NCBI GenBank assembly: GCA_002300355.1 | Contig: NSGV01000002.1 | Coordinates: 1,426,001 to 1,490,000, forward strand | Length of the DNA stretch: 64,000 nucleotides | Reading direction: 5' to 3' | DNA from: Streptomyces sp. TLI_235 | GTDB taxonomy: Bacteria > Actinomycetota > Actinomycetes > Streptomycetales > Streptomycetaceae | Notes under the pieces: generated by a model | Told to the model about the DNA's origin: nothing | What the model saw: only the letters and a program-made list of their open reading frames with translations | Databases searched by the model: none | Part shown: positions 16,566-24,946 of the stretch, piece by piece | How the letters are laid out: every line of letters begins with the position of its first letter | Numbering within the stretch: the stretch's first letter is position 1 | Translations under genes and position numbers: made by a program

Positions 16566-18851
16566 ATGACCACGACCAGTTCCGTACCTCCGACCAGCGA
16601 ACCGTGGCCCGAGGCCGCGAACTACCCGCCGCCGGCGCCCGCCGACCGGCGGGCCACGGTCGATGCGCTCTTCCCGTCGACCGAGCTGCCGCCGCGCGGC
16701 CCCAAGGGGCCCGGCTCGTGGGCCGGCCGGCTGCGGACCCTGCCCGGCCGCACCTGGCGCGGCCGCCCGGACGACCCGGCCTGGGTCCGGCCCGCGTTCC
16801 TGGCGCTGCTCGCCGCGACCGCCGTCCTCTACTTCTGGAACCTCAGCGCCTCCGGCTGGGCGAACTCCTTCTACTCGGCCGCCGTCCAGGCGGGCTCGCA
16901 GAGCTGGAAGGCCTTCTTCTACGGCTCCTCGGACGCGGCGAACTTCATCACCGTCGACAAGCCGCCGATGTCACTGTGGCCGATGGCGCTCTCGGTGCGA
17001 CTGTTCGGCCTGAGCTCGGCCAGTATCCTCGCCCCGCAGGTCCTGATGGCGGTGGCCACCGTGGCCACCGTCTACGCGACGGTGCGCCGCCGCTTCTCCC
17101 CGGTCGGCGGCCTGGTGGCCGGCGCCGCCCTGGCACTCACCCCGGTCGCGGCGCTGATGTTCCGCTTCAACAACCCGGACGCGCTGCTGGTGCTGCTGTT
17201 GACCCTGGCCGCGTACGGCGTCATCCGGGCGACCGAGACGGCGAGCACCCGCTGGCTGGTGTTCACCGGCGTGATGTTCGGCTTCGGCTTCCTCACCAAG
17301 ACCCTGCAGGCCTTCCTGGTGCTGCCGGCCTTCGCCCTGATCTACCTGGTGACCGCCCCCACCGGCCTCGGCCGCCGGTTCCGCCAGCTGCTGTGGGCGG
17401 GCCTCGCCATGGTCGTCGCCGCCGGCTGGTGGGTGGCGATCGTGGAACTCGTCCCGGCCTCCGCCCGCCCCTACATCGGCGGCTCCCAGGACAACGACTT
17501 CCTCTCGGTCACCTTCGGCTACAACGGCTTCGGCCGGATCACCGGCAACGAGACCGGCAGCGTCGGCGGTGGCGGCGGCGCGGGCGGCGGCATGTGGGGC
17601 GAGACCGGCATCACCCGGCTCTTCGACGGCGACATCGGCGGGCAGATCGCCTGGCTGATGCCGGCCGCGCTGATCCTGCTGGTGTTCGGCCTCTGGGCGA
17701 CCCGCCGCTACCCGCGCACCGACAGCGCCCGGATCGCCTTCCTGGTCTGGGGCGGCTGGCTGCTCAGCACCGCGCTGACGTTCAGCTTCATGTCCGGCAT
17801 CTTCCACCAGTACTACACGGTGGCCCTCGTCCCCGCGGTCGCCGCCCTGGTCGGCATGGGCGCGGACGGCCTGTGGCGGGCCCGGCACCGGCTGCCGTAC
17901 GCGGCCCTGCTCGGCGGCGTGGTCGCCGTGACCGCGGTCTGGGCGTACGTGCTGCTCGGCCGCAGCGCGGACTTCGTGCCGTGGCTGCGGTGGACGGTCC
18001 TGATCGGCGGCCTCGCGGCGGCCCTCGCGCTGCCGCTGGCCGGCCGGCTGACCGGGCGGACCGGGGCACGGCTGGCCGCGGTCGCCGGGCTGGCGGCGCT
18101 GGCCGCGACGCTCGGCGGCCCGACCGCCTACGCACTGCAGACCGTCTCCACCGGGCACAGCGGCTCGATCGTCACGGCGGGCCCGCAGGTGCAGGGCGGC
18201 GGCTTCGGCGGCCCCGGCGGCGGCCGCGGCCGGATGGCGGGCGGCGGCCCCGGTGGCACGGGCTTCCCCCCGGGCGTCCAGGGCGGCCAGAACGGCCAGG
18301 GCCAGACGCAGGGTCAGGGTGGCTTCCCCAGCATGAACGGGCAGGGCGGCCAGACCGGTCAGAACGGTCAGAACGGTCAGAACGGGTTCCCGGGCATGAA
18401 CGGCCAGGGTGGCTTCCCCGGCATGAACGGGGCGGGCGGCGAAGGCCGCACCGGGCGCGGCGCGGGCGGGATGGGCGGTCTGCTCAACGGCGCCCAGGTC
18501 AGCAGCGAGCTGTCCGCCCTGCTCAAGCAGGACGCCGACAAGTACACCTGGGTCGCGGCCGCCGTCGGCTCGCAGAACCAGGCCAGCTACCAGCTCGCCA
18601 CCGGCGAGCCGGTGATGGCGCTCGGCGGCTTCAACGGCACCGACCCCTCGCTGACCCTGGCGCAGTTCCAGCAGTACGTGAAGGAGGGCAAGGTGCACTG
18701 GTTCATCGGCGGCGGCGGCTTCGGCGGCGGTGGCGGCGGCAGGATGGGCGGCTCCTCCGAGTCCTCGCAGATCGCGACCTGGGTCTCCGAGAACTTCACC
18801 GCCAAGACGGTCGGCAACGCCACCGTCTACGACCTGACGGCGAGCACGTAA
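16566..18851 (+). CDS. GT39/ArnT-like membrane glycosyltransferase
   Basis: 761 residues. A cytoplasmic N-terminus is followed by about 11-13 transmembrane helices. The first large outer loop carries the motif FITVDKPPMSLWPMAL and the next NNPDALLVLL, the layout of PMT/ArnT-type transferases that use polyprenyl-phosphate sugars at the outer membrane face. A Gly/Gln/Asn-rich, low-complexity linker (about 540-630, repeated GGFPGMNGQ-like units) precedes a small C-terminal extracytoplasmic domain (LSALLKQDADKYTWVAAAVG) also seen in actinobacterial relatives. The ATG lacks a clear ribosome site. The acceptor, whether protein or cell-wall glycan, is unknown. Confidence 0.88.
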   Translation: MTTTSSVPPTSEPWPEAANYPPPAPADRRATVDALFPSTELPPRGPKGPGSWAGRLRTLPGRTWRGRPDDPAWVRPAFLALLAATAVLYFWNLSASGWANSFYSAAVQAGSQSWKAFFYGSSDAANFITVDKPPMSLWPMALSVRLFGLSSASILAPQVLMAVATVATVYATVRRRFSPVGGLVAGAALALTPVAALMFRFNNPDALLVLLLTLAAYGVIRATETASTRWLVFTGVMFGFGFLTKTLQAFLVLPAFALIYLVTAPTGLGRRFRQLLWAGLAMVVAAGWWVAIVELVPASARPYIGGSQDNDFLSVTFGYNGFGRITGNETGSVGGGGGAGGGMWGETGITRLFDGDIGGQIAWLMPAALILLVFGLWATRRYPRTDSARIAFLVWGGWLLSTALTFSFMSGIFHQYYTVALVPAVAALVGMGADGLWRARHRLPYAALLGGVVAVTAVWAYVLLGRSADFVPWLRWTVLIGGLAAALALPLAGRLTGRTGARLAAVAGLAALAATLGGPTAYALQTVSTGHSGSIVTAGPQVQGGGFGGPGGGRGRMAGGGPGGTGFPPGVQGGQNGQGQTQGQGGFPSMNGQGGQTGQNGQNGQNGFPGMNGQGGFPGMNGAGGEGRTGRGAGGMGGLLNGAQVSSELSALLKQDADKYTWVAAAVGSQNQASYQLATGEPVMALGGFNGTDPSLTLAQFQQYVKEGKVHWFIGGGGFGGGGGGRMGGSSESSQIATWVSENFTAKTVGNATVYDLTAST

Positions 18852-18870
18852 GGAAGGCTCGCCAGTAGGG

Positions 18871-19048
18871 CGAACCCCGGGGGCGCGGGGAACTGCGCGA
18901 GGCGGGAGGCACGGACCGATGCCTTCCGTCCCGCGCAGTTCCCCGCGCCCCACACTTTGGGTTTGCCCGAGCTGTCAGGTGCGCCGCTCTCGGATTGCGC
19001 AGTTCTCCCCCGGCCTCCGGCCGGGAGCTGCCCCCACGCGCCCCTGAT
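18871..19048. repeat. Intergenic GAACTGCGC inverted-repeat element, copy 2
   Basis: A 19-bp perfect inverted pair (18881-18899 and 18932-18950, GGGCGCGGGGAACTGCGCG and complement) is followed by GGATTGCGCAGTTCT (18992-19006) and a GGCCTCCGGCCGGGAGCTGCCCCC tail. The latter half, read on the minus strand, matches the first half of copy 1 (1383-1430). It fills the gap between convergent genes. Confidence 0.78.
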
Positions 19049-19065
19049 CGCCGTGTCCCGGAGGG

Positions 19066-19809
19066 TCAGCCGCACTGGGCGAGCATGGTCTGCCTGTCGG
19101 CCGGGGTGACGGGCAGGTCGTACTTGAGGGACACCTGGGCGAAGCGGACGGCGTAGGAGCAGCGGATCTTCGGGTCGGCGGGGAGCCACTCGGAGGGGCC
19201 GGAGTCGCCCTTGGCGGAGTTCTGGGGGCCGTCGGCGGGGATCAGGTTGAGCGGGTCGTTGGCGATCCGGACCCGCTTGGCCTTGTCCCACTTCGCGGCG
19301 CCCATCTGCCAGTCGTAGGAGAGCGGCATCACGTGGTCGATCTGGATCCTCGTCGCCTGCGCCTTCGTCCACTGCACGTCCTTGCCGGTGTACGGGTCGT
19401 GGATGGTCATGGCGGTGACGGTGCAGGCGGAGCCGTCCTTGTGCTGGACGGCGCGGCCGTCCCGGGCGAGCAGGTCGTTGCGGGTGTCGCAGTTGTTGTG
19501 GCCGAGGGCGGTGCCGTCGACGTTGTCCGTCCAGGCGGGGCCGAACTGGTCGCGGTCGTAGCCGGTCCTGGGGCCGGCCGCGGCGGTGCGGACCTTGGCG
19601 ATCAGGTCGCGGCCGGCCTTGCGGTCGGCGGCGGAGCTGAGCGGGGCGAGGCCGGGCCGGGTGCCGTCCGGGTTCTGCAGCGGGCTGGTGCCGAGGGCGC
19701 CGGCCGGGGCGTGGTCGGCCGAGGTGCCGGAGGTGCCGGAGGTGCAGGCGGTGAGCAGGAGGGCGGGCAGCAGCAGGGCGGACAGGGCGGTGGCTGGGCG
19801 GGCGCGCAC
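19066..19809 (-). CDS. Secreted HNH endonuclease-family lipoprotein (DUF1524)
   Basis: 247 residues. A lipoprotein-type signal (LSALLLPALLLTAC, then TSGTSGTS) is followed by a DUF1524/HNH domain. IQIDHVMPLSYDWQMGA carries the first His, and NDPLNLIPADGPQNSAKGD plus SEWLP complete the fold. These proteins are extracellular nucleases or nuclease-like proteins, and this one would act at the cell surface. I chose the GTG at 19809 with GGGGGAG 5 nt upstream over the GTG/ATG-led longer frame to 19845. It is transcribed towards the repeat element. Confidence 0.9.
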   Translation of the reverse strand: MRARPATALSALLLPALLLTACTSGTSGTSADHAPAGALGTSPLQNPDGTRPGLAPLSSAADRKAGRDLIAKVRTAAAGPRTGYDRDQFGPAWTDNVDGTALGHNNCDTRNDLLARDGRAVQHKDGSACTVTAMTIHDPYTGKDVQWTKAQATRIQIDHVMPLSYDWQMGAAKWDKAKRVRIANDPLNLIPADGPQNSAKGDSGPSEWLPADPKIRCSYAVRFAQVSLKYDLPVTPADRQTMLAQCG

Positions 19810-19901
19810 GGGTTCTCCCCCGACGGTGTGGCGGTGACGGCGCACCAGCAGAGCAGGGGCCGTCCCGCCGGGTCAAGCCGCGGAGGCACGGGGCGGGGCG
19901 G

Positions 19902-20942
19902 TCAGCCGCCGATCGCGGACATCGGGCGGTCGGGGCGGACGAAGCCGGCCGAGTCGATGGCGTGGCCGGCGCGCTTGCGGGCGACGGTGGCGCGCCAGGC
20001 GGCCTCGATCCGGTCGTCGTCGGCGCCGGAGCGCAACAGGGCGCGCAGGTCGGACTCCTCGGTGGCGAAGAGGCAGTTGCGCAGTTGGCCGTCGGCGGTG
20101 AGCCGGACGCGGTCGCAGCCGCCGCAGAACGGGCGGGTGACGGAGGCGATGACGCCGACGACGGTGTCGGTGCCGGCGATCCGCCACTCCTCGGCGGGGG
20201 CGTTGCCGTGCCGGCCGACCGGGACGAGGTCCCAGCGGCGGCCGAGGTCGGCGAGCATCTCGTCGGCGGTGACCATGCGGGCGCGGTCCCAGGCGCCCTG
20301 GGCGTCCAGCGGCATGGACTCGATGAAGCGCATCCGGTAGCCGTGCTCGGCGGCGAAGGCGACGAGGTCGCGGAGTTCGTCGTCGTTGACGCCGCGGACG
20401 GGGACGGCGTTGATCTTGACGGGGTCGAGGCCGGCGGCGCGGGCGGCGGCGAGGCCGTCGAGGACGTCGGTGAGCCGGTCGCGGCGGGTGATCTCGGTGT
20501 ACCGCTCGGGGCGGAGCGTGTCGAGGGAGACGTTGACCCGGTGCAGGCCGGCCGCCTTGAGGTCGGCGGCCGTCCGGGCGAGGCCGATGCCGTTGGTGGT
20601 GAGGGAGAGTTCGGGGCGGCCGTCCGGGCCGCCGAGGGCGGTGAGTCCGGCGATCAGTCCGGGCAGGCCGCGGCGGAGCAGCGGTTCGCCGCCGGTGAGG
20701 CGCAGGCTGCGGATGCCGAGGCGGTCGACGGCGATCCGGGCGAGCCGGACGACCTCGTCGTCGGTGAGGAGTTCGGGTCGGGGCAGCCAGTTCAGGCCCT
20801 CGGCGGGCATGCAGTAGGTGCAGCGCAGGTTGCAGCGGTCGGTCAGCGAGATCCGCAGGTCGGTGTGGATCCGGCCGAAGCGGTCGATCAGGGGCCCGCC
20901 GGGGGGCTGCGCGGTGCCGGGAGCGGTGGAACGGGGTGCCAT
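19902..20942 (-). CDS. moaA: GTP 3',8-cyclase MoaA
   Basis: 346 residues. It catalyses the radical-SAM conversion of GTP to (8S)-3',8-cyclo-GTP, the first step of molybdenum cofactor synthesis. The SAM cluster motif CNLRCTYC (about residues 37-44), GGEPLLR, the second cluster motif CGGCDRVRLTADGQLRNC and the terminal Gly-Gly (PMSAIGG) are all present. The ATG at 20942 lacks a strong ribosome site, and the frame stays open upstream without family similarity. It is divergent from a MocA-like nucleotidyltransferase, which fits a molybdoenzyme theme. Confidence 0.97.
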   Translation of the reverse strand: MAPRSTAPGTAQPPGGPLIDRFGRIHTDLRISLTDRCNLRCTYCMPAEGLNWLPRPELLTDDEVVRLARIAVDRLGIRSLRLTGGEPLLRRGLPGLIAGLTALGGPDGRPELSLTTNGIGLARTAADLKAAGLHRVNVSLDTLRPERYTEITRRDRLTDVLDGLAAARAAGLDPVKINAVPVRGVNDDELRDLVAFAAEHGYRMRFIESMPLDAQGAWDRARMVTADEMLADLGRRWDLVPVGRHGNAPAEEWRIAGTDTVVGVIASVTRPFCGGCDRVRLTADGQLRNCLFATEESDLRALLRSGADDDRIEAAWRATVARKRAGHAIDSAGFVRPDRPMSAIGG

Positions 20943-21073
20943 GGGCCCAGTACAGGGTGCGGGCGGGGGCGGCGGCCAGCGGCGGAAGTTCCGGTGTGCG
21001 CCGCTGACCTGCGAGGTCGACTTGGCTGATCGTACAACTGCCGTCGGGGCGGCGGGGTCGGGAGACTGGGTGC

Positions 21074-21676
21074 ATGAGTGATCGGCGGATTCCGGCCCTG
21101 GTGCTGGCGGCGGGCGGCGGGCGCAGGCTCGGCGGGCGGCCGAAGGCGCTGGTGGAGCACCGGGGGCGCCCGCTGCTGGAGCACGCGCTGGAGGTCGTCC
21201 GGGCGGGCGGCTGCGGGCCGGTGGTGGCGGTGCTGGGAGCGGCCCGGGAGCAGGTGCGGGCGCGGGCCGCGACCGGCGACTGCCTGCTGGTGGACAACCC
21301 GGCGTGGGAGAGCGGGATGGGCTCCTCGCTGCGGGTGGGGCTGGCGGCGCTGCCGGAGGGCGCTCCGGCGGTGCTGGTGATGCTGGTGGACACCCCGGGG
21401 GTGACCCCGGAGGCGGTGGCGCGGCTGCTGGCGGCGCAGCGGACGGGCGGGGAGCTCGTGGCGGCGGCGTACGGCGGTCGGCGCGGGCATCCGGTGCTGA
21501 TCGGGGCCCGGTACTTCGCGGAGGCGGCGGACGGGGCCACGGGCGATGCGGGGGCGCGCGCCCTACTGACGGCGCACGCCGGTGAGCTCCTTCTGGTGGA
21601 GTGCGGCGACGTGGCGGTGCCGGACGATCTGGACACCCCGGAGGACCTGGCCCGCTGGGCCGCGTCCGCCGGATGA
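21074..21676 (+). CDS. MocA/MobA-like nucleotidyltransferase (NTP transferase)
   Basis: 200 residues. The N-terminal LVLAAGGGRRLGGRPKAL is the nucleotide-binding loop of the MobA-like NTP transferase fold. NPAWESGMGSSLRVGL, VDTPGVTP and GRRGHPVLIG follow the pattern of MocA-type enzymes that attach CMP to molybdopterin; MobA attaches GMP. GGGAG lies 9 nt before the ATG. Divergence from moaA across about 130 bp suggests a shared control region. Whether CTP or GTP is used is not certain. Confidence 0.85.
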   Translation: MSDRRIPALVLAAGGGRRLGGRPKALVEHRGRPLLEHALEVVRAGGCGPVVAVLGAAREQVRARAATGDCLLVDNPAWESGMGSSLRVGLAALPEGAPAVLVMLVDTPGVTPEAVARLLAAQRTGGELVAAAYGGRRGHPVLIGARYFAEAADGATGDAGARALLTAHAGELLLVECGDVAVPDDLDTPEDLARWAASAG

Positions 21677-21880
21677 ACAGACCTGCCGTGCAAGCACGTT
21701 GGACTCTCGGATGCGCCCCGGTCACTGCTGTCCCCGCCGTTCGGCGGGGGCGCCGCCACCGTCGGGTCGTACGCCCCCGGGGTCTCCCCGATGTTTGCCG
21801 CAATCCGTTCCACCACCTGCCCGGATCAGCGAAGATAGGAAGTGACCTGCCCAGCCGACACCGAACGGACGGTGCCAGCC

Positions 21881-22699
21881 ATGACCGCAGTGCCGCAGCC
21901 CGACGACTTCAGCAACCGGGCGCCCGGCCCCGCCCCGTCCGCGGGCGGCACCGCGATCCGCTGCCCGGCCTGCCGGGCGGAGCACGTGTACGAGGCGCCG
22001 AGCCTGCCGTGCCCGTGCGGGGCGCAGCTGCGGGTGCCGCTGCTGCGCGGCGGGGTGCCGGTGCAGGTGCGGTTCCGCTCCTGGGAGGACTCCTGGCTGA
22101 GCATGCGCTGTCCGCACTGCGGGCGCAACGACCAGTGGCCGCAGCCGGAGTTCACCTGCAACTGCGGGGCGACGGTGCGGCTGCCGGTGGACAAGGCCCC
22201 GCGGCTGCCGTCCGCCGGGCCGAGCGGCCGACCGGTGGGGGCCCGCCCGTACACGACGGCGGTGCCGCCGGAGGAGGTGGCACCGCAGCAGGGCCGGCAC
22301 CGGCTGATGCGTCCGCCGTTCCGCCCGCAGCCGGTGCACTCCTCGCAGGACGCGGTGCTGGCCGCGGCCCGCTACCTGCAGTGGCTCGGCTTCGAGGACC
22401 TGGAGTTGACGGAGGGGCAGGACCGCGAGGCGGTGACCCTGCTCGGCTCCCGGATGGTGGCCCAGGTGGACACCTGGTCGGACCCGGCGGACGTGAAGGC
22501 CGTCGAGTGCCTGTGGATGCAGACGCTGCACAGCGAGGAGATGGCGGCGGCGATGTTCACGCTGGCCGGGTTCTCGCATCAGGCGGTGGTGCGCGGCGAA
22601 CAGTTGCTGGTGGCGCTGTTCACGCTGGACGCCTCGGGCATCCCGCAACCGGCGAACGGCGCCGCCGAGGCGCTGATGGAGACCGGCTGGACATCCTGA
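21881..22699 (+). CDS. Zinc-ribbon protein with a degenerate Mrr-like C-terminal domain
   Basis: About 272 residues. Three CxxC-type pairs lie in the first 90 residues (CPAC, CPCG, then CPHCGRNDQW and CNCG), giving one or two zinc ribbons. A Pro-rich linker precedes a C-terminal domain whose order resembles Mrr/restriction-endonuclease-like folds (AARYLQWLGFEDLELTEG, LGSRMVAQVDTW, AGFSHQAVVRGEQLLVALF). The usual Gln-x-Lys catalytic position reads QVD, so nuclease activity is doubtful. No ribosome site decides the start; an upstream GTG at 21842 would add 13 residues. Confidence 0.6.
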   Translation: MTAVPQPDDFSNRAPGPAPSAGGTAIRCPACRAEHVYEAPSLPCPCGAQLRVPLLRGGVPVQVRFRSWEDSWLSMRCPHCGRNDQWPQPEFTCNCGATVRLPVDKAPRLPSAGPSGRPVGARPYTTAVPPEEVAPQQGRHRLMRPPFRPQPVHSSQDAVLAAARYLQWLGFEDLELTEGQDREAVTLLGSRMVAQVDTWSDPADVKAVECLWMQTLHSEEMAAAMFTLAGFSHQAVVRGEQLLVALFTLDASGIPQPANGAAEALMETGWTS

Positions 22700-22843
22700 C
22701 CCCCGCCGCGGCGGAGGGTGCCACTCCGCAATCCGTGTCGCTCGTGATCTGGTGCACAAGCGCGCCCCCGTGTTGAATTGCCGCCACAGCGCAGCCGTGG
22801 GGAAGGCGCGCGCCTGCCGGATGGCGCACACAAGGAGGTGGCG

Positions 22844-23644
22844 TTGTCGGAGCACCGAACGGCCCCGGGGGGCATGGCCGACGCCGTGTGGCGGCTTCGG
22901 TCGCGCGGGTGCTGGCAGGAGGCTGCGGAGTTACTGCGACCGCACGCCGGACGGGATCCGTCCGCCGCCGTGGAGCGGGCCGAACTCCTCATCGAGCAGT
23001 GCCTGTTCACGGCCGCGAACTGGGCCGAGGCGGAGGCCGCGCTGCGGCTCGCCGAGGCGGGGGCGGCGGCGCCCGGTCAGCGGGCCGCGGCGGCCTGCGC
23101 ACGCGGGTTCCTGGCGTACGTGGCGAGCGTGCTGGGCAGACGGGACAGGCTGGACGAGGCGCAGGCCGCGCTCGGACGGACGTCCGCACTGCTGCCCCCG
23201 GACGCGCCGGGGCGTCCACTGCTGGACTTCCGGCGCGGTCTGGTCGCCGAACACCTGCTGCACGACCCGGCGGCGGCGCGGATCGCCTACCGCCGGGCGC
23301 ACGACGCGGCGGTGGAACGCCACGACGACCTGCTCTGCTCCTACACCTGGCGGCACCTGGCCGGGCTGGCGCTGGCCGGCGGGGACCGCGAGCGGGCCAG
23401 GGAGGGATTCCGGGCGTCGCTGCGACTGCGCGAGGAACTCGGCTTCACGGTGGGGGTGGCACCGGCCCTGGCCGCACTCGCCGACGTCGCCGAGCCGGCC
23501 GAGGCGGCCCGGCTTCGTGCCGAGGCGACCCGGCTGGTGCAGGCCCTCGGCGGAGTCCCGGTCTGGCTGGCCGGCCGCCTCCGGATCCCACCGCAGGGCG
23601 GTAGCCCCGACAGCCCGGCCGCCCGGACACCGGGCACGGCCTGA
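22844..23644 (+). CDS. Helical-repeat (TPR-like) protein of unknown function
   Basis: 266 residues, almost wholly alpha-helical, Ala/Arg/Leu-rich, with repeated pairs such as AELLIEQCLFTAANWAEAEAALRLAE, LAGLALAGGDRERAREGFR and LREELGF. This fits tetratricopeptide or similar scaffolds. No catalytic motif or membrane segment is seen. A TTG start is chosen because a perfect AAGGAGG (22832-22838) lies 5 nt upstream; a GTG six bases earlier overlaps that site. It is followed by a strong terminator. Confidence 0.65.
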   Translation: MSEHRTAPGGMADAVWRLRSRGCWQEAAELLRPHAGRDPSAAVERAELLIEQCLFTAANWAEAEAALRLAEAGAAAPGQRAAAACARGFLAYVASVLGRRDRLDEAQAALGRTSALLPPDAPGRPLLDFRRGLVAEHLLHDPAAARIAYRRAHDAAVERHDDLLCSYTWRHLAGLALAGGDRERAREGFRASLRLREELGFTVGVAPALAALADVAEPAEAARLRAEATRLVQALGGVPVWLAGRLRIPPQGGSPDSPAARTPGTA

Positions 23645-23647
23645 CCC

Positions 23648-23693
23648 GGGCCGCGGCGGGTGGGCGCCACCCGCCACCCACCCGCCGCGGCCC
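23648..23693 (+). terminator. Strong terminator hairpin
   Basis: A perfect 17-bp stem (23648-23664 with 23677-23693, GGGCCGCGGCGGGTGGG and complement) with a 12-nt loop lies directly after the helical-repeat gene. Confidence 0.88.
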
Positions 23694-23910
23694 GGCGGCA
23701 CCGCTCGGACCGGCAGCACCGCTTGAACCGAAACGGCACCGGACACGAACATCCGCCGGGACGGACGCGAACATCGCCGGCTCCGCCCTCCGCACTGCGC
23801 CGATGCACCGCACTCTCCCCACCGGCCCCCGGCCCGGCCGACGGATCCTGGGCGAACCACCCCGGTGACGGCAGCCCCTGGGTGGGCTCGGCAGGGGGGA
23901 CGGCGTGAGC
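23694..23910. other. Non-coding stretch with a direct repeat
   Basis: I see no gene here. GGACACGAACATCCGCCGG (23741-23759) and GGACGCGAACATCGCCGG (23763-23780) are near-identical direct repeats 22 bp apart, about two helical turns, and could be tandem protein-binding sites. The rest is Pro-codon-like GC-rich sequence. Confidence 0.4.
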
Positions 23911-23956
23911 TAAGGTAAGGCTTACCTGTCCGGGGTTGAGCAGTGCCCCGGACAGG
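23911..23956 (+). promoter_or_regulatory. Iron box (DmdR/IdeR-type) followed by a leader hairpin
   Basis: AGGTAAG-G-CTTACCT (23913-23927) is a perfect dyad of the DmdR1/IdeR iron-box type, overlapping a TAAGGT -10-like element (23911-23916). CCTGTCCGGGG (23925-23935) and its perfect complement (23946-23956) form an 11-bp stem in the leader. Repression when iron is plentiful is expected for the FhuF-like gene at 24010. Confidence 0.85.
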
Positions 23957-24009
23957 GTCCGCCGACGCCGTCCCCGGGCTCCGCCGAGCCCCGTACCGCT
24001 GGGGCCCGC

Positions 24010-24816
24010 ATGACCCTGACCGTCCCCGAGGCCGTCCCGGCGCGGGCCCGCCCGGAGCCGCCGCTCGCCGGCGCGTACCGCAGGCTGACCGACGCCCACC
24101 CCGCGCTGCGCGTGCGCCTGGCGCCGCTGCCGTCCGGCGCGGACTGGGTGACCGCCGGTGAGCTGACCCGGGATCCGGAGGCCGTCCGCGCCGCGATCGC
24201 GTTCGACGCCGAGGCCGGCGAGCGCGACCACGGCACCCCGCTGCGGCCGGACGTGGCCGCGGGTTTCTGCTTCCACCGCTGGATGTGGCCGGCGGCGCTG
24301 GCCTTCACCCTGCCGTGGTTCCTGGAGCGCCGGGTGCCGCGCCTGCCGGTCGGCCGGGTCGCCTTCCACCGGGCGCGCGGCGAGCTCACCGTCGACCCGG
24401 TGGAGCTGGTCGGCCTGCCCGGCGACCCGCTGGCCGCCGAGGGCCTGCTGCGCACCGTCCCTGACGAGGCCGCACTGCGCGCCGAGCTGCTGGACGCGCT
24501 GGCCGAGCACATGGAGCCGATGGTGGCGACGTTCCGCCCGTGGGTGCGGCGCGGACCGCGGACGCTCTGGGGCACGGCGACCGACGACGTGGTCGAGGGC
24601 CTCTGGTTCGTGGCGGGGCAGCTCGGCGAGGAGGAGCGCGCGGTGGCGGAACTCACCGCGCTGCTGCCCGGCGGCGGCCCGGCACCGTACGTCGGCGGCG
24701 CCTCCTTCCGGGCGACCGACGGTATACGTACACGCACTCGGGCGACCTGCTGCCTGTTCTACACGGTTGACCCGAACGGGCTGTGTTTCACCTGCCCGCG
24801 GCAGCAGGAAAGGTGA
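24010..24816 (+). CDS. FhuF-like siderophore-iron reductase / (2Fe-2S)-binding protein
   Basis: 268 residues, cytoplasmic. The C-terminus has CC, ten residues, then CFTC, i.e. the C-C-x10-C-x2-C pattern that holds the unusual [2Fe-2S] cluster of FhuF ferric-siderophore reductases. The middle region (FCFHRWMWPAALAFTLPWFL) fits the IucA/IucC C-terminal-like part of the family. It would reduce Fe(III) in imported siderophores. The iron box about 85 bp upstream supports iron control. No transporter or siderophore synthesis gene is adjacent. Confidence 0.9.
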   Translation: MTLTVPEAVPARARPEPPLAGAYRRLTDAHPALRVRLAPLPSGADWVTAGELTRDPEAVRAAIAFDAEAGERDHGTPLRPDVAAGFCFHRWMWPAALAFTLPWFLERRVPRLPVGRVAFHRARGELTVDPVELVGLPGDPLAAEGLLRTVPDEAALRAELLDALAEHMEPMVATFRPWVRRGPRTLWGTATDDVVEGLWFVAGQLGEEERAVAELTALLPGGGPAPYVGGASFRATDGIRTRTRATCCLFYTVDPNGLCFTCPRQQER

Positions 24817-24946
24817 TTGCCATTCGAATATTCGCCGATAATTCCCCCGCACCGGTGCATCGCCGGTAATCCGGCCTTCGGCGCCGGAATTCTCAGCCAT
24901 CATGGACCAGCTGTCCCTACGCAGGAAAGCGAGGCTGGTTCAGGTC

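Noticed and set aside
19902..21676. Complete molybdenum cofactor cluster
   Set aside because: Only moaA and a MocA-like gene are present; no moaC, moaE, mogA or moeA is in the window.
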